64,000 bases of DNA, from positions 29,172 to 93,171 of the forward strand of contig NZ_BOVL01000010.1 in assembly GCF_019972155.1 (NCBI RefSeq), in the 5' to 3' direction. The DNA is from Bradyrhizobium sp. RD5-C2. GTDB lineage: Bacteria; Pseudomonadota; Alphaproteobacteria; Rhizobiales; Xanthobacteraceae. Every line of letters begins with the position of its first letter. The stretch's first letter is position 1. The notes below the pieces were generated by a model, which was not told the origin of the DNA, ran no database searches, and worked only from the letters and a program-made list of their open reading frames with translations. The position numbers and the translations under genes were made by a program. Of the stretch, positions 1-10,569 are shown in pieces.

Positions 1-862
<862 letters not shown>

Positions 863-874
863 TCCTTGGATTCC

Positions 875-1345
875 TTAGTCATGGTCCGGATGCTGATGGC
901 TGACGATGCTTGCCATCTTCTCCGGTCCGTAATTCTGCATTGTGGTTTGGCTCGGCAGGTTGGCGATGCCGACCACCCAGCCGTGGCGGGACTCAGTTCC
1001 GAATTGCTGCGTCGGGATCACCCGGTCGGGCCGGTCGAAGGCGCCGGTCATGATCTCGATACGGGGACCGTCGATCCGCCGGAAGCTGAGCGGCGTGCCG
1101 CAGGCGGCACAGAAGTCGCGCTCGGCGATCGAGGAGGATTTGAACGCCGCCGGCTTGCCCCGGGTCCAGGCGAAATCCGTCTTGTTGATGTCGGCGAAAG
1201 AGGCGAACGGCGCGCCGGAGGCCTTTTGGCACATCCGGCAATGACAGATGCTGACGCGGTTCGGCGCCGCGGACACCGCAAAGCGCACGGCGCCGCACTG
1301 GCAACCGCCGGTCAGAACGGGTTTCGCTGGTGCCTCTGCCGTCAT
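875..1345 (-). CDS. GFA-family (glutathione-dependent formaldehyde-activating-like) zinc protein
   Basis: This 156-residue protein has the cysteine pattern of the GFA/CENP-V fold: GGCQCGAV about residues 13-20, CHCRMCQKASGAPF about 35-48, and FCAACGTPLSF about 78-88. These bind structural and catalytic zinc in the family. Members are often annotated as glutathione-dependent formaldehyde-activating enzymes, but most have no proven substrate. The ATG overlaps the stop of the mutase small-subunit gene by 4 bp and its stop is 12 bp before the large-subunit start, so it sits inside a mutase operon. A role in mutase chemistry is not implied by family membership; co-transcription is inferred. Confidence 0.88.
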   Translation of the reverse strand: MTAEAPAKPVLTGGCQCGAVRFAVSAAPNRVSICHCRMCQKASGAPFASFADINKTDFAWTRGKPAAFKSSSIAERDFCAACGTPLSFRRIDGPRIEIMTGAFDRPDRVIPTQQFGTESRHGWVVGIANLPSQTTMQNYGPEKMASIVSHQHPDHD

Positions 1346-3216
1346 GCCTGCTCCATCCGCCGATAGGCGTCGCGCAATGTCGCCAGCGCGTCGCCGCCGG
1401 CGAAGACGAACTCACCGATGCCGACCGCCCGCAGCGCCGCTTCCTGGTCGCCGGGCCGCCCTGCCAGATAGATATGCCTTGCTCCGGCGCCGTGAAGGGC
1501 CTTGGCGGCCTCAGGGGCACTGACGGCATAGACCTTGTCAGAGGAACAAAGGCACGCCATCGCCGCGCCCGAGGCCTTGAAGGCCGCGGCAACCGCCGCC
1601 GCGTCGGCAAAGCCCTCGCTGTCGATGGCCTCGATCCCGCCGGTCTCGAAGAAGCTTTTTGCAAATGTGGCGCGGGCCGTGAAATCCGCCGGCGTGCCGA
1701 GATTGGCGAGGAAGATTTTCGGCCGTGCGCCATGAGCCTTCAGCGCGGCGTCGGATTTGTCGCGCAGCGCCTCGAACGGTTCGGCAAGCCGCATCGGCGC
1801 GAGGGCGTCGAACCTGACTTTGGCACCGGCGGTGGAGACCTGGGCGGTGGGCTTCACGTCCAGCACAGCGAGATCAGCTTCGTGCAGGTTAGGGAATTCG
1901 CTGGCGCCGGTCAGCACGTCGCGGCGCTTCGCCACATTGGCTTCGCGCTGCGCTCGCGTCGCGGCGACCCTCTGTTGCAGCAGCCCTTGCTCGAGCGCGG
2001 TGAAGGCGCCGCCGGCCTTTTCGATCTCCTGGAACAGCGTCCACGCCGCCTCGCAGAGCTGCGAGGTCAGCGTCTCGATGCCGCCGGCGCCTGCCGCGGG
2101 ATCGGAAACCTTGGCCAGGTTGGACTCGTCGAGCAGCACGAGTTGCGTGTTGCGCGCCACGCGGCGGGCGAAATCGTCCGGCAGGCCGAGCGCCAGCGTG
2201 TGCGGCAGCACGGTGATGGCATTGGCGCCGCCGAGCCCGGCCGCAAAGGTCGCGATCGTCGCGCGCAGCATGTTCACGTTGGGGTCGCGCTGGGTCAGCA
2301 TCCGCCAGGCGGTCTGCGCATTGACAAAGATCGGCTTCGGCGCGAGGCCGCAGGCCTCTTCGATCCTTGCCCAGAGACGACGCAGCGCGCGGAATTTCGC
2401 CATGGTCAGGAACTGGTCGGCATCGGCGCTGAGCCGGAACGACACGGCTGCACGCGCCGCGTCGAGATCAAGCCCTGCGCCTTCCAGCATGCGCAGATAG
2501 GCGAGCGCGGTCGCGAGCGTGAAGGCGAGCTCCTGCACCTCGGAGCCACCGGCATCATGGACCGGCCGGCCGTCGGCCAGCACGAACGGCCCCTTGAAGC
2601 CGCGCTTGATCAGACCGTTGACGACCTGGCCGAAAGACTTTTCGTAATTGGGCCAGGCGATGGCGGCTGCACCTCGTACTGCAATCGTGCTGAGCGCCTG
2701 GTAATTGAAATGCAGGTCGAGCTTGGCGGGATCGAGCTTGCGGGCCTCGATCATCTCGGCAAACGTCTCGCCGGCGTTCTCGCGTCCGATCACCGGGTTG
2801 AGCGCGATCATGATGCCGGCATCGAGATGGACGCCGCCGCAGGCCCGCGCCAGCGTCTTCTTGCTGGCGTCCGTGAGACCGAAGCCGCGCGCGCCGGGAC
2901 CGCCGGCGAACTCGAATTCGAGGCCGGTCGCTCCGTTCTCGAGATCCTGCAAGGCCTGCGCATTGGCCGCTGCGGCATCGGGATGGTCGACCCGCTGCAG
3001 GATCTGCCAGGGGGTGGCGGCGGCACGGCCGGGAAGCGGGCTCAGATTGGTGGCGCGGCGATAGATCGGATCGATCCTCAAACCATCATAGGTCTTGCCG
3101 ACCAGCTTCTCGTACGGCGCGCCCTTCAGCACGCCGTCGACCAGCTTGCGCCAGTCGTCATAGGTCGCAGGAGCAAAATCCGAAGCCAGAGCCAAATCGT
3201 CAGTCGAGGTCGTCAT
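1342..3216 (-). CDS. scpB: Methylmalonyl-CoA mutase small (beta) subunit
   Basis: The 624-residue product resembles the mutase small subunit, which forms a heterodimer with the catalytic large subunit. Family signatures include the YDGLRIDPIYRRA segment near residue 45 and a TIM-barrel-like core rich in AALLAL-type helices. The C-terminal part (KIFLANLGTPADFTARATFA, then GFADAAAVAAAFKASGA) matches the cobalamin-binding-like domain, with the B12-ligating DxHxxG motif not seen, as expected for this subunit. I chose the ATG at 3214-3216 (MTTSTDDLALAS); an upstream in-frame start at 3279 would add 21 non-conserved residues. First gene of the mutase operon. Confidence 0.9.
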   Translation of the reverse strand: MTTSTDDLALASDFAPATYDDWRKLVDGVLKGAPYEKLVGKTYDGLRIDPIYRRATNLSPLPGRAAATPWQILQRVDHPDAAAANAQALQDLENGATGLEFEFAGGPGARGFGLTDASKKTLARACGGVHLDAGIMIALNPVIGRENAGETFAEMIEARKLDPAKLDLHFNYQALSTIAVRGAAAIAWPNYEKSFGQVVNGLIKRGFKGPFVLADGRPVHDAGGSEVQELAFTLATALAYLRMLEGAGLDLDAARAAVSFRLSADADQFLTMAKFRALRRLWARIEEACGLAPKPIFVNAQTAWRMLTQRDPNVNMLRATIATFAAGLGGANAITVLPHTLALGLPDDFARRVARNTQLVLLDESNLAKVSDPAAGAGGIETLTSQLCEAAWTLFQEIEKAGGAFTALEQGLLQQRVAATRAQREANVAKRRDVLTGASEFPNLHEADLAVLDVKPTAQVSTAGAKVRFDALAPMRLAEPFEALRDKSDAALKAHGARPKIFLANLGTPADFTARATFAKSFFETGGIEAIDSEGFADAAAVAAAFKASGAAMACLCSSDKVYAVSAPEAAKALHGAGARHIYLAGRPGDQEAALRAVGIGEFVFAGGDALATLRDAYRRMEQA

Positions 3217-3323
3217 CCGCCCAAATCGTCCTTCATCGGCCCCGCGACGGGGTCCCTTGATTTGGCCGGAAATTGCCACGGGCGGGCGGCCAAGCCAAAC
3301 GGTTGTTTGCGCTCGTGCGGCTT

Positions 3324-3815
3324 TTAATCGAGGTCCGCTAGACGGAAAATACCGTCGGTCGAGACCCCAGCCAGGGCATCCGCGACGCGGCGCCCGGCGA
3401 TGACGCGGTCGGGAACGATTTCGGCCAGCGGCACCAGCACGAAGGCGCGCTCGAACAAACGCGGGTGCGGCAGCGTCAGTTCCGGCTTGTCGAGTGTGAT
3501 GTCGTCATAGGCGATCAGGTCGAGGTCGAGGGTGCGCGGCCCCCAGCGCTGCTCGTTCTTGCGGTCGCGACCGAATTTGCTTTCGATCTTGTGCAGCGTG
3601 AACAGCAGCGCGTGCGGATCGAGGCTGGTGTCGATCTCGATGCAGGCATTGATGAAGGTGTCCTGCTGCGCTTCGCCCCAGGGCGGCGTCGAATAGTCCG
3701 ACGAGCGCGCCACGAGCGCTGCCTGCGTCATGCCGCAGATATTGGCGATCGCCTTGCGAAACGTCGTGCGGACGTCGCCGACATTGCCGCCGAGTGCGAT
3801 CAGGACGTCAGCCAT
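3324..3815 (-). CDS. folK: 2-amino-4-hydroxy-6-hydroxymethyldihydropteridine pyrophosphokinase
   Basis: This 163-residue HPPK transfers pyrophosphate from ATP to hydroxymethyl-dihydropterin in folate synthesis. It shows the ALGGNVGD start motif (residues 7-14), the INACIEIDT strand, and the diagnostic RWGPRTLDLDLIAYDD motif near residue 90 with the magnesium-binding aspartates, followed by LPHPRLFERAFVLVPL. It is the last gene of the folP-folB-folK operon; only 4 bp separate it from folB. Confidence 0.96.
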   Translation of the reverse strand: MADVLIALGGNVGDVRTTFRKAIANICGMTQAALVARSSDYSTPPWGEAQQDTFINACIEIDTSLDPHALLFTLHKIESKFGRDRKNEQRWGPRTLDLDLIAYDDITLDKPELTLPHPRLFERAFVLVPLAEIVPDRVIAGRRVADALAGVSTDGIFRLADLD

Positions 3816-3819
3816 CGGT

Positions 3820-4200
3820 TCAACCGTGCGGCGGCGGATGCCGCGAGCGGGTCAGCACCACGCCGACATCGTCGAAGATCGCGGCGATCGGCGCATGCGG
3901 CTTGTGCACGGTGACCTTGACCGCCCTGACGCGCGGGAAGCTCGCCAAGATGTCATCGGCCACCGCGCCGGCGGCGCGCTCCAGCAGCTTGTAATTGGTG
4001 TTCTTGAATGCCGATGTCGCGGTCGCCACCACGTTGGAATAGGACACCGTGTCGGAGAGGCGGTCGGTGCGCGAGGATTCCGAGAGGTCGGTATAGAGCT
4101 CGAGGTCGATGACGAAGCGCTGCCCGACTTCGGTCTCATGTTCCATCACGCCATGACGGGCATGGATGACGATCCCGGTGATGAAGATCGTGTCGGTCAT
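3820..4200 (-). CDS. folB: Dihydroneopterin aldolase
   Basis: This 126-residue cytoplasmic enzyme cleaves dihydroneopterin to hydroxymethyl-dihydropterin and glycolaldehyde. It has the family pattern: an N-terminal FITGIVIHARHGVMEHETEVG segment with the conserved H-G-V/E, then RFVIDLELYTDLSES, the LSDTVSYSNVV segment, and KVTVHKPHAPI near residue 100. Its start overlaps the end of folP by 4 bp (ATGA), and folK follows after 4 bp, so the three folate genes are translationally coupled. Confidence 0.95.
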   Translation of the reverse strand: MTDTIFITGIVIHARHGVMEHETEVGQRFVIDLELYTDLSESSRTDRLSDTVSYSNVVATATSAFKNTNYKLLERAAGAVADDILASFPRVRAVKVTVHKPHAPIAAIFDDVGVVLTRSRHPPPHG

Positions 4201-5054
4201 TGCTGTCCCTCGATTGCCGCGGCCACCCGCAGCGCCTGAACGGTTTCCGCGACGTCGTGCGCACGGATGATGCGGGCGCCATGCTGCGCAGCGATCAGAT
4301 GCGCCGCGATCGAGCCGCCGATCCGCTGTTGCGGTTCGGAGGCCACGACCGTGCTGATGAAACGCTTGCGCGAGGCGCCGACCAGCACCGGCAGGCGGAA
4401 CGCGTTGAGCTCGTTGAGCCGCGCCAGTGCGATCATGCTCTGCTCCGGCGTCTTGCCGAAGCCGATGCCGGGATCGAGCACGATTCGGTCGTCGGCAATG
4501 CCGGCGCGCGCTGCGATCTCGAGCGAGCGTTCAAAGAAGGCCGTGATGTCCTGCATGATGTCGATCGCGGGATCAGCCTGCTCGCGATTGTGCGTGATGA
4601 TCACGGGCACGCCGCGCGCGGCGACGAGCGGCGCCATGCCGGCATCGTGCTGCAGGCCCCAGACGTCATTGGCGATCGCCGCACCCTGGTCGAGCGCCCA
4701 GGCCACGACCTCCGACTTCATGCTGTCGATCGAGACCGGCACGCCGAGCGCGACCACCTCGGTCAGCACCAGCTTCAGCCGCGCCATTTCGGCCTCAGCG
4801 GTGACCGGCTGCGAGCCGTAGGGGCGGGTCGATTCCGCGCCGATATCGATGATGTCGGCGCCCTCGGCGATCAGCCTGCGGGCCTGGGCCAGCGCTTGTT
4901 CGGGCGCGATGAACTGGCCGCCGTCGGAGAACGAGTCCGGCGTGACGTTCAGGATGCCCATCACGGCGGGATAGGGTCGCGACAGCAGCGCCGGCAGCAC
5001 CGCCGATACGGCCGGGCCGGTCACCGCCGATGCTATGGGCTTGGTCGCCATCAT
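4197..5054 (-). CDS. folP: Dihydropteroate synthase
   Basis: The 285-residue product condenses hydroxymethyl-dihydropterin pyrophosphate with p-aminobenzoate and is the sulfonamide target. Signatures are MGILNVTPDSFSDGG about residues 32-46, IDIGAESTRPYG, SIDSMKSEVV, NDVWGLQHD, DPGIGFGKTPEQS and VGASRKRFI, and the C-terminal IIRAHDVAETVQAL. The likely start is the ATG at 5052-5054; a second ATG follows directly, and an in-frame TTG at 5084 is less likely. It heads the folP-folB-folK operon. Confidence 0.96.
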   Translation of the reverse strand: MMATKPIASAVTGPAVSAVLPALLSRPYPAVMGILNVTPDSFSDGGQFIAPEQALAQARRLIAEGADIIDIGAESTRPYGSQPVTAEAEMARLKLVLTEVVALGVPVSIDSMKSEVVAWALDQGAAIANDVWGLQHDAGMAPLVAARGVPVIITHNREQADPAIDIMQDITAFFERSLEIAARAGIADDRIVLDPGIGFGKTPEQSMIALARLNELNAFRLPVLVGASRKRFISTVVASEPQQRIGGSIAAHLIAAQHGARIIRAHDVAETVQALRVAAAIEGQQ

Positions 5055-5153
5055 GCGGTGGCTTTGCGCTGCCCGCAGCGGCAAGTCAAGGTGCCGCGGC
5101 GATGCGTGGCGCCGGCGGCCGCAGGTGCGGTTAAGGCAGGCTAATAGGCGATG

Positions 5154-5561
5154 CTAATAGGTGATCTTGAGCGGCAGCTTGCGTGCCTGTTCAATCAGCA
5201 GCTCGACTGACTTTTCTGAGGGCATCACGCGGACGAGCTTACGCCGCACATTGGCGTCCTTCATGCTCTGCGCCAGCCGCGACGGGTTGCGCTGCGCGAG
5301 CTCCCGCACGGTGGTGACGCCGGCGGCGCGGACCAGCCCGACCTTCGCCTTGCCCATGCCGGGAATCCGCATGTAGTCGGAGATGTTGGCCCATTCGAGC
5401 AATTGTTGTTCGCTGATCCCGGTCTTGGCGGCGAGCGCCTTGCGTCCCTTGACGGTGCGGGCGGCTTCAAGCAGTGCGTCGGTCGTGCGGATACCCTGCG
5501 ATTTCAGTTTGGTTGCGCAATAGGCGGACAGGCCTTCGATCTCGGAGAGGGGGTATGTCAT
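5154..5561 (-). CDS. DUF4332-type helix-hairpin-helix protein
   Basis: This 135-residue protein is built of helix-hairpin-helix-like repeats: IEGLSAYCATKLKSQGIRT near residue 8, then MRIPGMGKAKVGLVRAAGV near residue 63, each with the small-gly-small hairpin typical of DNA- or protein-binding HhH units and of DUF4332. The biochemical role of the family is unknown. It stands alone between folP and another small DUF gene on the same strand. Confidence 0.8.
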   Translation of the reverse strand: MTYPLSEIEGLSAYCATKLKSQGIRTTDALLEAARTVKGRKALAAKTGISEQQLLEWANISDYMRIPGMGKAKVGLVRAAGVTTVRELAQRNPSRLAQSMKDANVRRKLVRVMPSEKSVELLIEQARKLPLKITY

Positions 5562-5623
5562 GATACTCGTATGCAGGTAACAGGTAGAAGGGAGCGCGCG
5601 CGCAGGGGCGTTCGGAAAGTGCC

Positions 5624-5989
5624 TCAGGCGAACTGGCTGAGGCCCGGCGTCCCCGAGATGATCTCGCCCATTTGATCCGCTCCGATTTTGTCGCGGCCGA
5701 ACCTGAAAAGTTCACGCGCGACGTTTTGAATTTCACCCATGCTCAGGCCAAGCGCCATCAGCCGGGTGCCGACAGCCATCAGACCGCCGCCCATCAACCG
5801 CGATAGGCCACCGCTGTTGTTGGAGGCGGCGATTGCCGCTTCGGCACCGGGGATTTGGTCGATCAGAGCCTGGACTTTGTCGGACGGTCCCTCGTTACGG
5901 AGGAAACCCAGAACGATGCCGATGGTTTTTTCAGCGACAGCGCCATCGATGCCGGCCTTCGCGGCCAGCTGTCCAACCAATTCGTCCAT
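5624..5989 (-). CDS. Small protein resembling DUF2780/DUF2267-type proteins
   Basis: A 121-residue protein starting MDELVGQLAAKAG. It has an N-terminal helical domain (VAEKTIGIVLGFLRNEGP) followed by a glycine-rich stretch (NNSGGLSRLMGGGLMAVGTRLMALGLSMGEI) and a helical C-terminus with FRFGRDKIGADQMGEIISGTPG. The pattern resembles DUF2780/DUF2267-like proteins, whose function is unknown. An in-frame start 5 codons upstream (6004) is possible. No signal peptide is evident. Confidence 0.7.
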   Translation of the reverse strand: MDELVGQLAAKAGIDGAVAEKTIGIVLGFLRNEGPSDKVQALIDQIPGAEAAIAASNNSGGLSRLMGGGLMAVGTRLMALGLSMGEIQNVARELFRFGRDKIGADQMGEIISGTPGLSQFA

Positions 5990-6343
5990 CTTGCCCCGCC
6001 TCAACCGGACTTTGCCGGATCGTTCTTAAGGATTTATCTTGAGCGCCTGTGTCACGAAATACAAGCGATCCGCGCATTTCAGTTGGTTTTCTTTTTCAAT
6101 CGCGCTGTGACTGTGGCCTCGTTGCAAGAGTGAGCGGCGGATTCACACCATCTTGTCGCAATGCGCAATGCCTTTCGTCACTTCGCCGGGAATAAAATAT
6201 GAGGAACCAGTGGCGCGACAATATACGTCAGCTCGCGCTGACGGTTTCAATCGACCGGCAAGATGCAATATGATGGCACTGGTTCGCTATTGAACCGGGT
6301 GTGATGATCGAAACGATCTAAATCTGCGCGAAGAGGCGAAGCG
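5990..6343. other. Divergent intergenic region without a gene
   Basis: This 354-bp stretch separates the minus-strand small DUF gene from the plus-strand HerA-like ATPase. It is clearly more AT-rich than the neighbouring coding DNA and should carry two divergent promoters. I see no convincing ORF, RNA or long inverted repeat in it. Confidence 0.5.
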
Positions 6344-7963
<1,620 letters not shown>

Positions 7964-8058
7964 CATCGCGATCATCCGGCCGGAACGGCCGACCGGCTTT
8001 GCCTCCGGCGGCCGGCGCGCTACAACGTCGGCAATGTCCAAACAAAAGGATATCCGCG

Positions 8059-9459
8059 ATGTCCAACGTCAAGCTGCAGCCCGTCCTCGACCGTATCGAC
8101 GCCGATTTCGACAACAGTCTCGAGCGGCTGTTCACGCTGCTGCGGATCAAATCGATCTCGGCCGATCCGGCCTTTGCCAATGACTGCAAGGCGGCTGCCG
8201 ATCACCTCGCCAAGGATATCGCAACCCTCGGCTTCAAGACCGAGGTGCGTCCGACCGCCGGCCATCCGGCCGTGGTCGGCAAGCTGAACGGTGCCACCGA
8301 CGGGCGCCCGCATGTGCTGTTCTACGGTCACTACGACGTGCAGCCGGTCGATCCGCTGAATCTCTGGCACCGTCCGCCGTTCGAGCCCGCGGTGACCGAC
8401 CATGCCGACGGGCGCAAGATCATCGTCGCGCGCGGCGCCGAGGACGACAAGGGACAGCTGATGACCTTCGTCGAGGCGTGCCGGGCCTGGAAGGCGGTGA
8501 CGGGGTCGCTGCCGATCGACATCACCATCGTCATCGAGGGCGAGGAGGAGATCGGCTCGAAGAACTTCGTGCCGTTCCTCGAAGCGAACAAGGCCGAGCT
8601 CAAGGCGGACTTCGCGCTGGTCTGCGATACCGGCATGTGGGATCCGAACACGCCGGCGATCACGACCTCGCTGCGCGGCCTGGTCTATGACGAGGTCAAG
8701 ATCAAGGCTGCCAATCGCGACCTGCATTCCGGCGTGTTCGGCGGCGGCGCGCAGAATCCGATCCGCGTGCTGACGCGGATCCTCGGCGGCCTGCACGACG
8801 AGAACGGCCACATCACCATCCCCGGCTTCTATGACGGCGTGAAGGATCTGCCGCCGGACATCCTGGCGCAGTGGAAGCAGCTCAATCTGACGGCGGACAG
8901 CTTCCTCAAGCCGATCGGCCTTTCGGTGCCGGCCGGCGAGAAGGATCGGATCCTGATCGAGCAGGTCTCCTCGCGTCCGACCTGCGACATCAACGGCATC
9001 GTCGGCGGCTATACCGGCGAGGGGTCGAAGACGGTGATCCCGGCGGAGGCGTCGGCTAAGGTCTCGTTCCGCCTGGTCGAAGGACAGGACCCCGAGAAGA
9101 TCCGCAAGGCGTTCCGCGATTACGTGACGGCGCGCGTGCCGGCGGATTGCAAGGCCGAGTTCATCGATCATTCCTCTGCGCCGGCGATCGCGCTCGACTG
9201 GAACATGAAGCCGCTGGCCGCCGCCCGCCGTGCGCTGACCGACGAATGGGGTAAGGAGGCGCTCTTGGTCGGCTCCGGCGCCTCGATCCCGATCGTCGCC
9301 GACTTCAAGCGCACGCTCGGCCTCGACAGCGTGCTGGTCGGCTTCGGGCTCGACGACGACAACATCCATTCGCCGAACGAGAAGTACGACCTCAAGAGCT
9401 ACCACAAGGGCATCCGCTCCTGGGCGCGGATCCTCGCAGCATTCGCCGACGCCAAGTAG
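8059..9459 (+). CDS. M20 family metallo-dipeptidase/peptidase
   Basis: A 466-residue M20/M28-fold hydrolase, probably a dipeptidase acting on small peptides. Metal-site motifs are visible: FYGHYDVQPVDP near residue 92 (His ligand), RGAEDDKG (bridging Asp), EGEEEIGS near residue 165 (catalytic and ligand Glu), and the C-terminal NIHSPNEKY (His ligand). A lid domain lies between. I chose the ATG at 8059 because AAAAGGA lies 8 bp upstream; an in-frame start at 7999 exists. It is followed by a strong terminator, so it is probably the last gene of its transcript. Confidence 0.92.
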   Translation: MSNVKLQPVLDRIDADFDNSLERLFTLLRIKSISADPAFANDCKAAADHLAKDIATLGFKTEVRPTAGHPAVVGKLNGATDGRPHVLFYGHYDVQPVDPLNLWHRPPFEPAVTDHADGRKIIVARGAEDDKGQLMTFVEACRAWKAVTGSLPIDITIVIEGEEEIGSKNFVPFLEANKAELKADFALVCDTGMWDPNTPAITTSLRGLVYDEVKIKAANRDLHSGVFGGGAQNPIRVLTRILGGLHDENGHITIPGFYDGVKDLPPDILAQWKQLNLTADSFLKPIGLSVPAGEKDRILIEQVSSRPTCDINGIVGGYTGEGSKTVIPAEASAKVSFRLVEGQDPEKIRKAFRDYVTARVPADCKAEFIDHSSAPAIALDWNMKPLAAARRALTDEWGKEALLVGSGASIPIVADFKRTLGLDSVLVGFGLDDDNIHSPNEKYDLKSYHKGIRSWARILAAFADAK

Positions 9460-9479
9460 CGCGAGGCGCACCGCACGCA

Positions 9480-9513
9480 AAAACGCCGCCCGGAATTGGG
9501 CGGCGTTTTGATT
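9480..9513 (+). terminator. Rho-independent terminator after the M20 peptidase
   Basis: A perfect 12-bp inverted repeat (AAAACGCCGCCC / GGGCGGCGTTTT) with a 6-base loop ends in a T run. It lies 20 bp after the peptidase stop. Confidence 0.9.
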
Positions 9514-9564
9514 CAGGTCGTGTAGAGGGTGTTGGTGGCTAGCTTACCCGAAGATTGTGAAATT

Positions 9565-10344
9565 TCAATCACGGTAGCCGGGATTCACCCGGTCGAGCTT
9601 GCGCAGCAGCGGCGGCCAGACCAGCTGCGTCGAGCGCAGCTCGGCGCGATCCGGATTGGAGAGCAGCTCGGTGTTCTTGTCGATCGCGTGCTGGTCGACC
9701 GGATAGACGCTTCCGCCGAGCGCGCGGGTCGCTACCTGCATCGAGCAGGCGCGCTCCAGATGGTACATCCGCTCGAACGCGGAGGCGACCGAGCGGCCGA
9801 CCGTCAGCGTGCCGTGATTGCGCAGCAGCATGTGGTTCTTGGTGCCGAGATCGCGCTGCAGGCGCGGCCGCTCGTCATGATCGAGCGCGATGCCTTCATA
9901 GTCGTGATAGGCGAGGTCGTGGGTGACGAGCTGCGCGGTCTGGTTCAACGGCAGCAACCCATCGGGGCCGCTCGACACCGCGGTGCCGTCGACCGTGTGC
10001 AGATGGAGCACGCAGCCGGCGTCCTCGCGCACCTCGTGGATCGCCGAATGGATGGTGAAGCCGGCCGGGTTGATGCTGTAGTCGCTCTTCGAGAGCTGGT
10101 TGCCGTCGAGGTCGACCTTGACCAGGCTCGAGGCGGTGATCTCGTCGAACATCAACCCGTACGGGTTGATCAGGAAGTGATGCTCGGGTCCGGGCACCCG
10201 GGCCGAAATGTGGGTGTCGACCAGATCGTCCCAGCCGTAGAGCGCGACGAGCCGGTAGCAGGCGGCAAGATTGATCCGCTGCTCCCATTCCGCCGCACTG
10301 ATATCCGACGGCACTTCCTTCAGGCGCGCTTCCGCTGGCGACAT
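9565..10344 (-). CDS. Class II aldolase/adducin family protein
   Basis: A 259-residue protein of the class II aldolase/adducin fold. Zinc-ligand histidines are visible in VLHLHTVDG near residue 135 and LLRNHGTLTVG near residue 193. DTHISARVPG and LINPYGLMFDEITASSLVKVD match the N-terminal half. In the position where fuculose-1-phosphate aldolase has its catalytic Glu73 (SSE motif), this protein appears to have Gly (PAGFTIHSAIH), so aldol cleavage is doubtful; the family includes many uncharacterised members with this change. No operon partner. Confidence 0.88.
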   Translation of the reverse strand: MSPAEARLKEVPSDISAAEWEQRINLAACYRLVALYGWDDLVDTHISARVPGPEHHFLINPYGLMFDEITASSLVKVDLDGNQLSKSDYSINPAGFTIHSAIHEVREDAGCVLHLHTVDGTAVSSGPDGLLPLNQTAQLVTHDLAYHDYEGIALDHDERPRLQRDLGTKNHMLLRNHGTLTVGRSVASAFERMYHLERACSMQVATRALGGSVYPVDQHAIDKNTELLSNPDRAELRSTQLVWPPLLRKLDRVNPGYRD

Positions 10345-10569
10345 GGCCGATTGCTCCGTTTATGGCTGTTGCTTGGGCTGAGCCTAGCGCCGCCGCCGGA
10401 GCGCAGCAAGGCAGCATACCGGCGTGACAGTCATGCCAGCATGCGGCCCACGATCCGAATGGCGACGGTCGGTGGGCAGCCGCAGGGTCGATCTTCCAAG
10501 GCCGCGATCGGCGAGAGTATTTTCGGCTCTGATTGACGCGAACCGGCGTCGACTTCGTTCGAAAGCGCT

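Noticed and set aside
1330..3327. Plus-strand frame of 665 codons opposite the mutase small subunit
   Set aside because: Antisense shadow; the sense frame is a clear mutase subunit.
8020..9480. Minus-strand frame of 486 codons opposite the M20 peptidase
   Set aside because: Antisense shadow; M20 metal-site motifs are on the plus strand.
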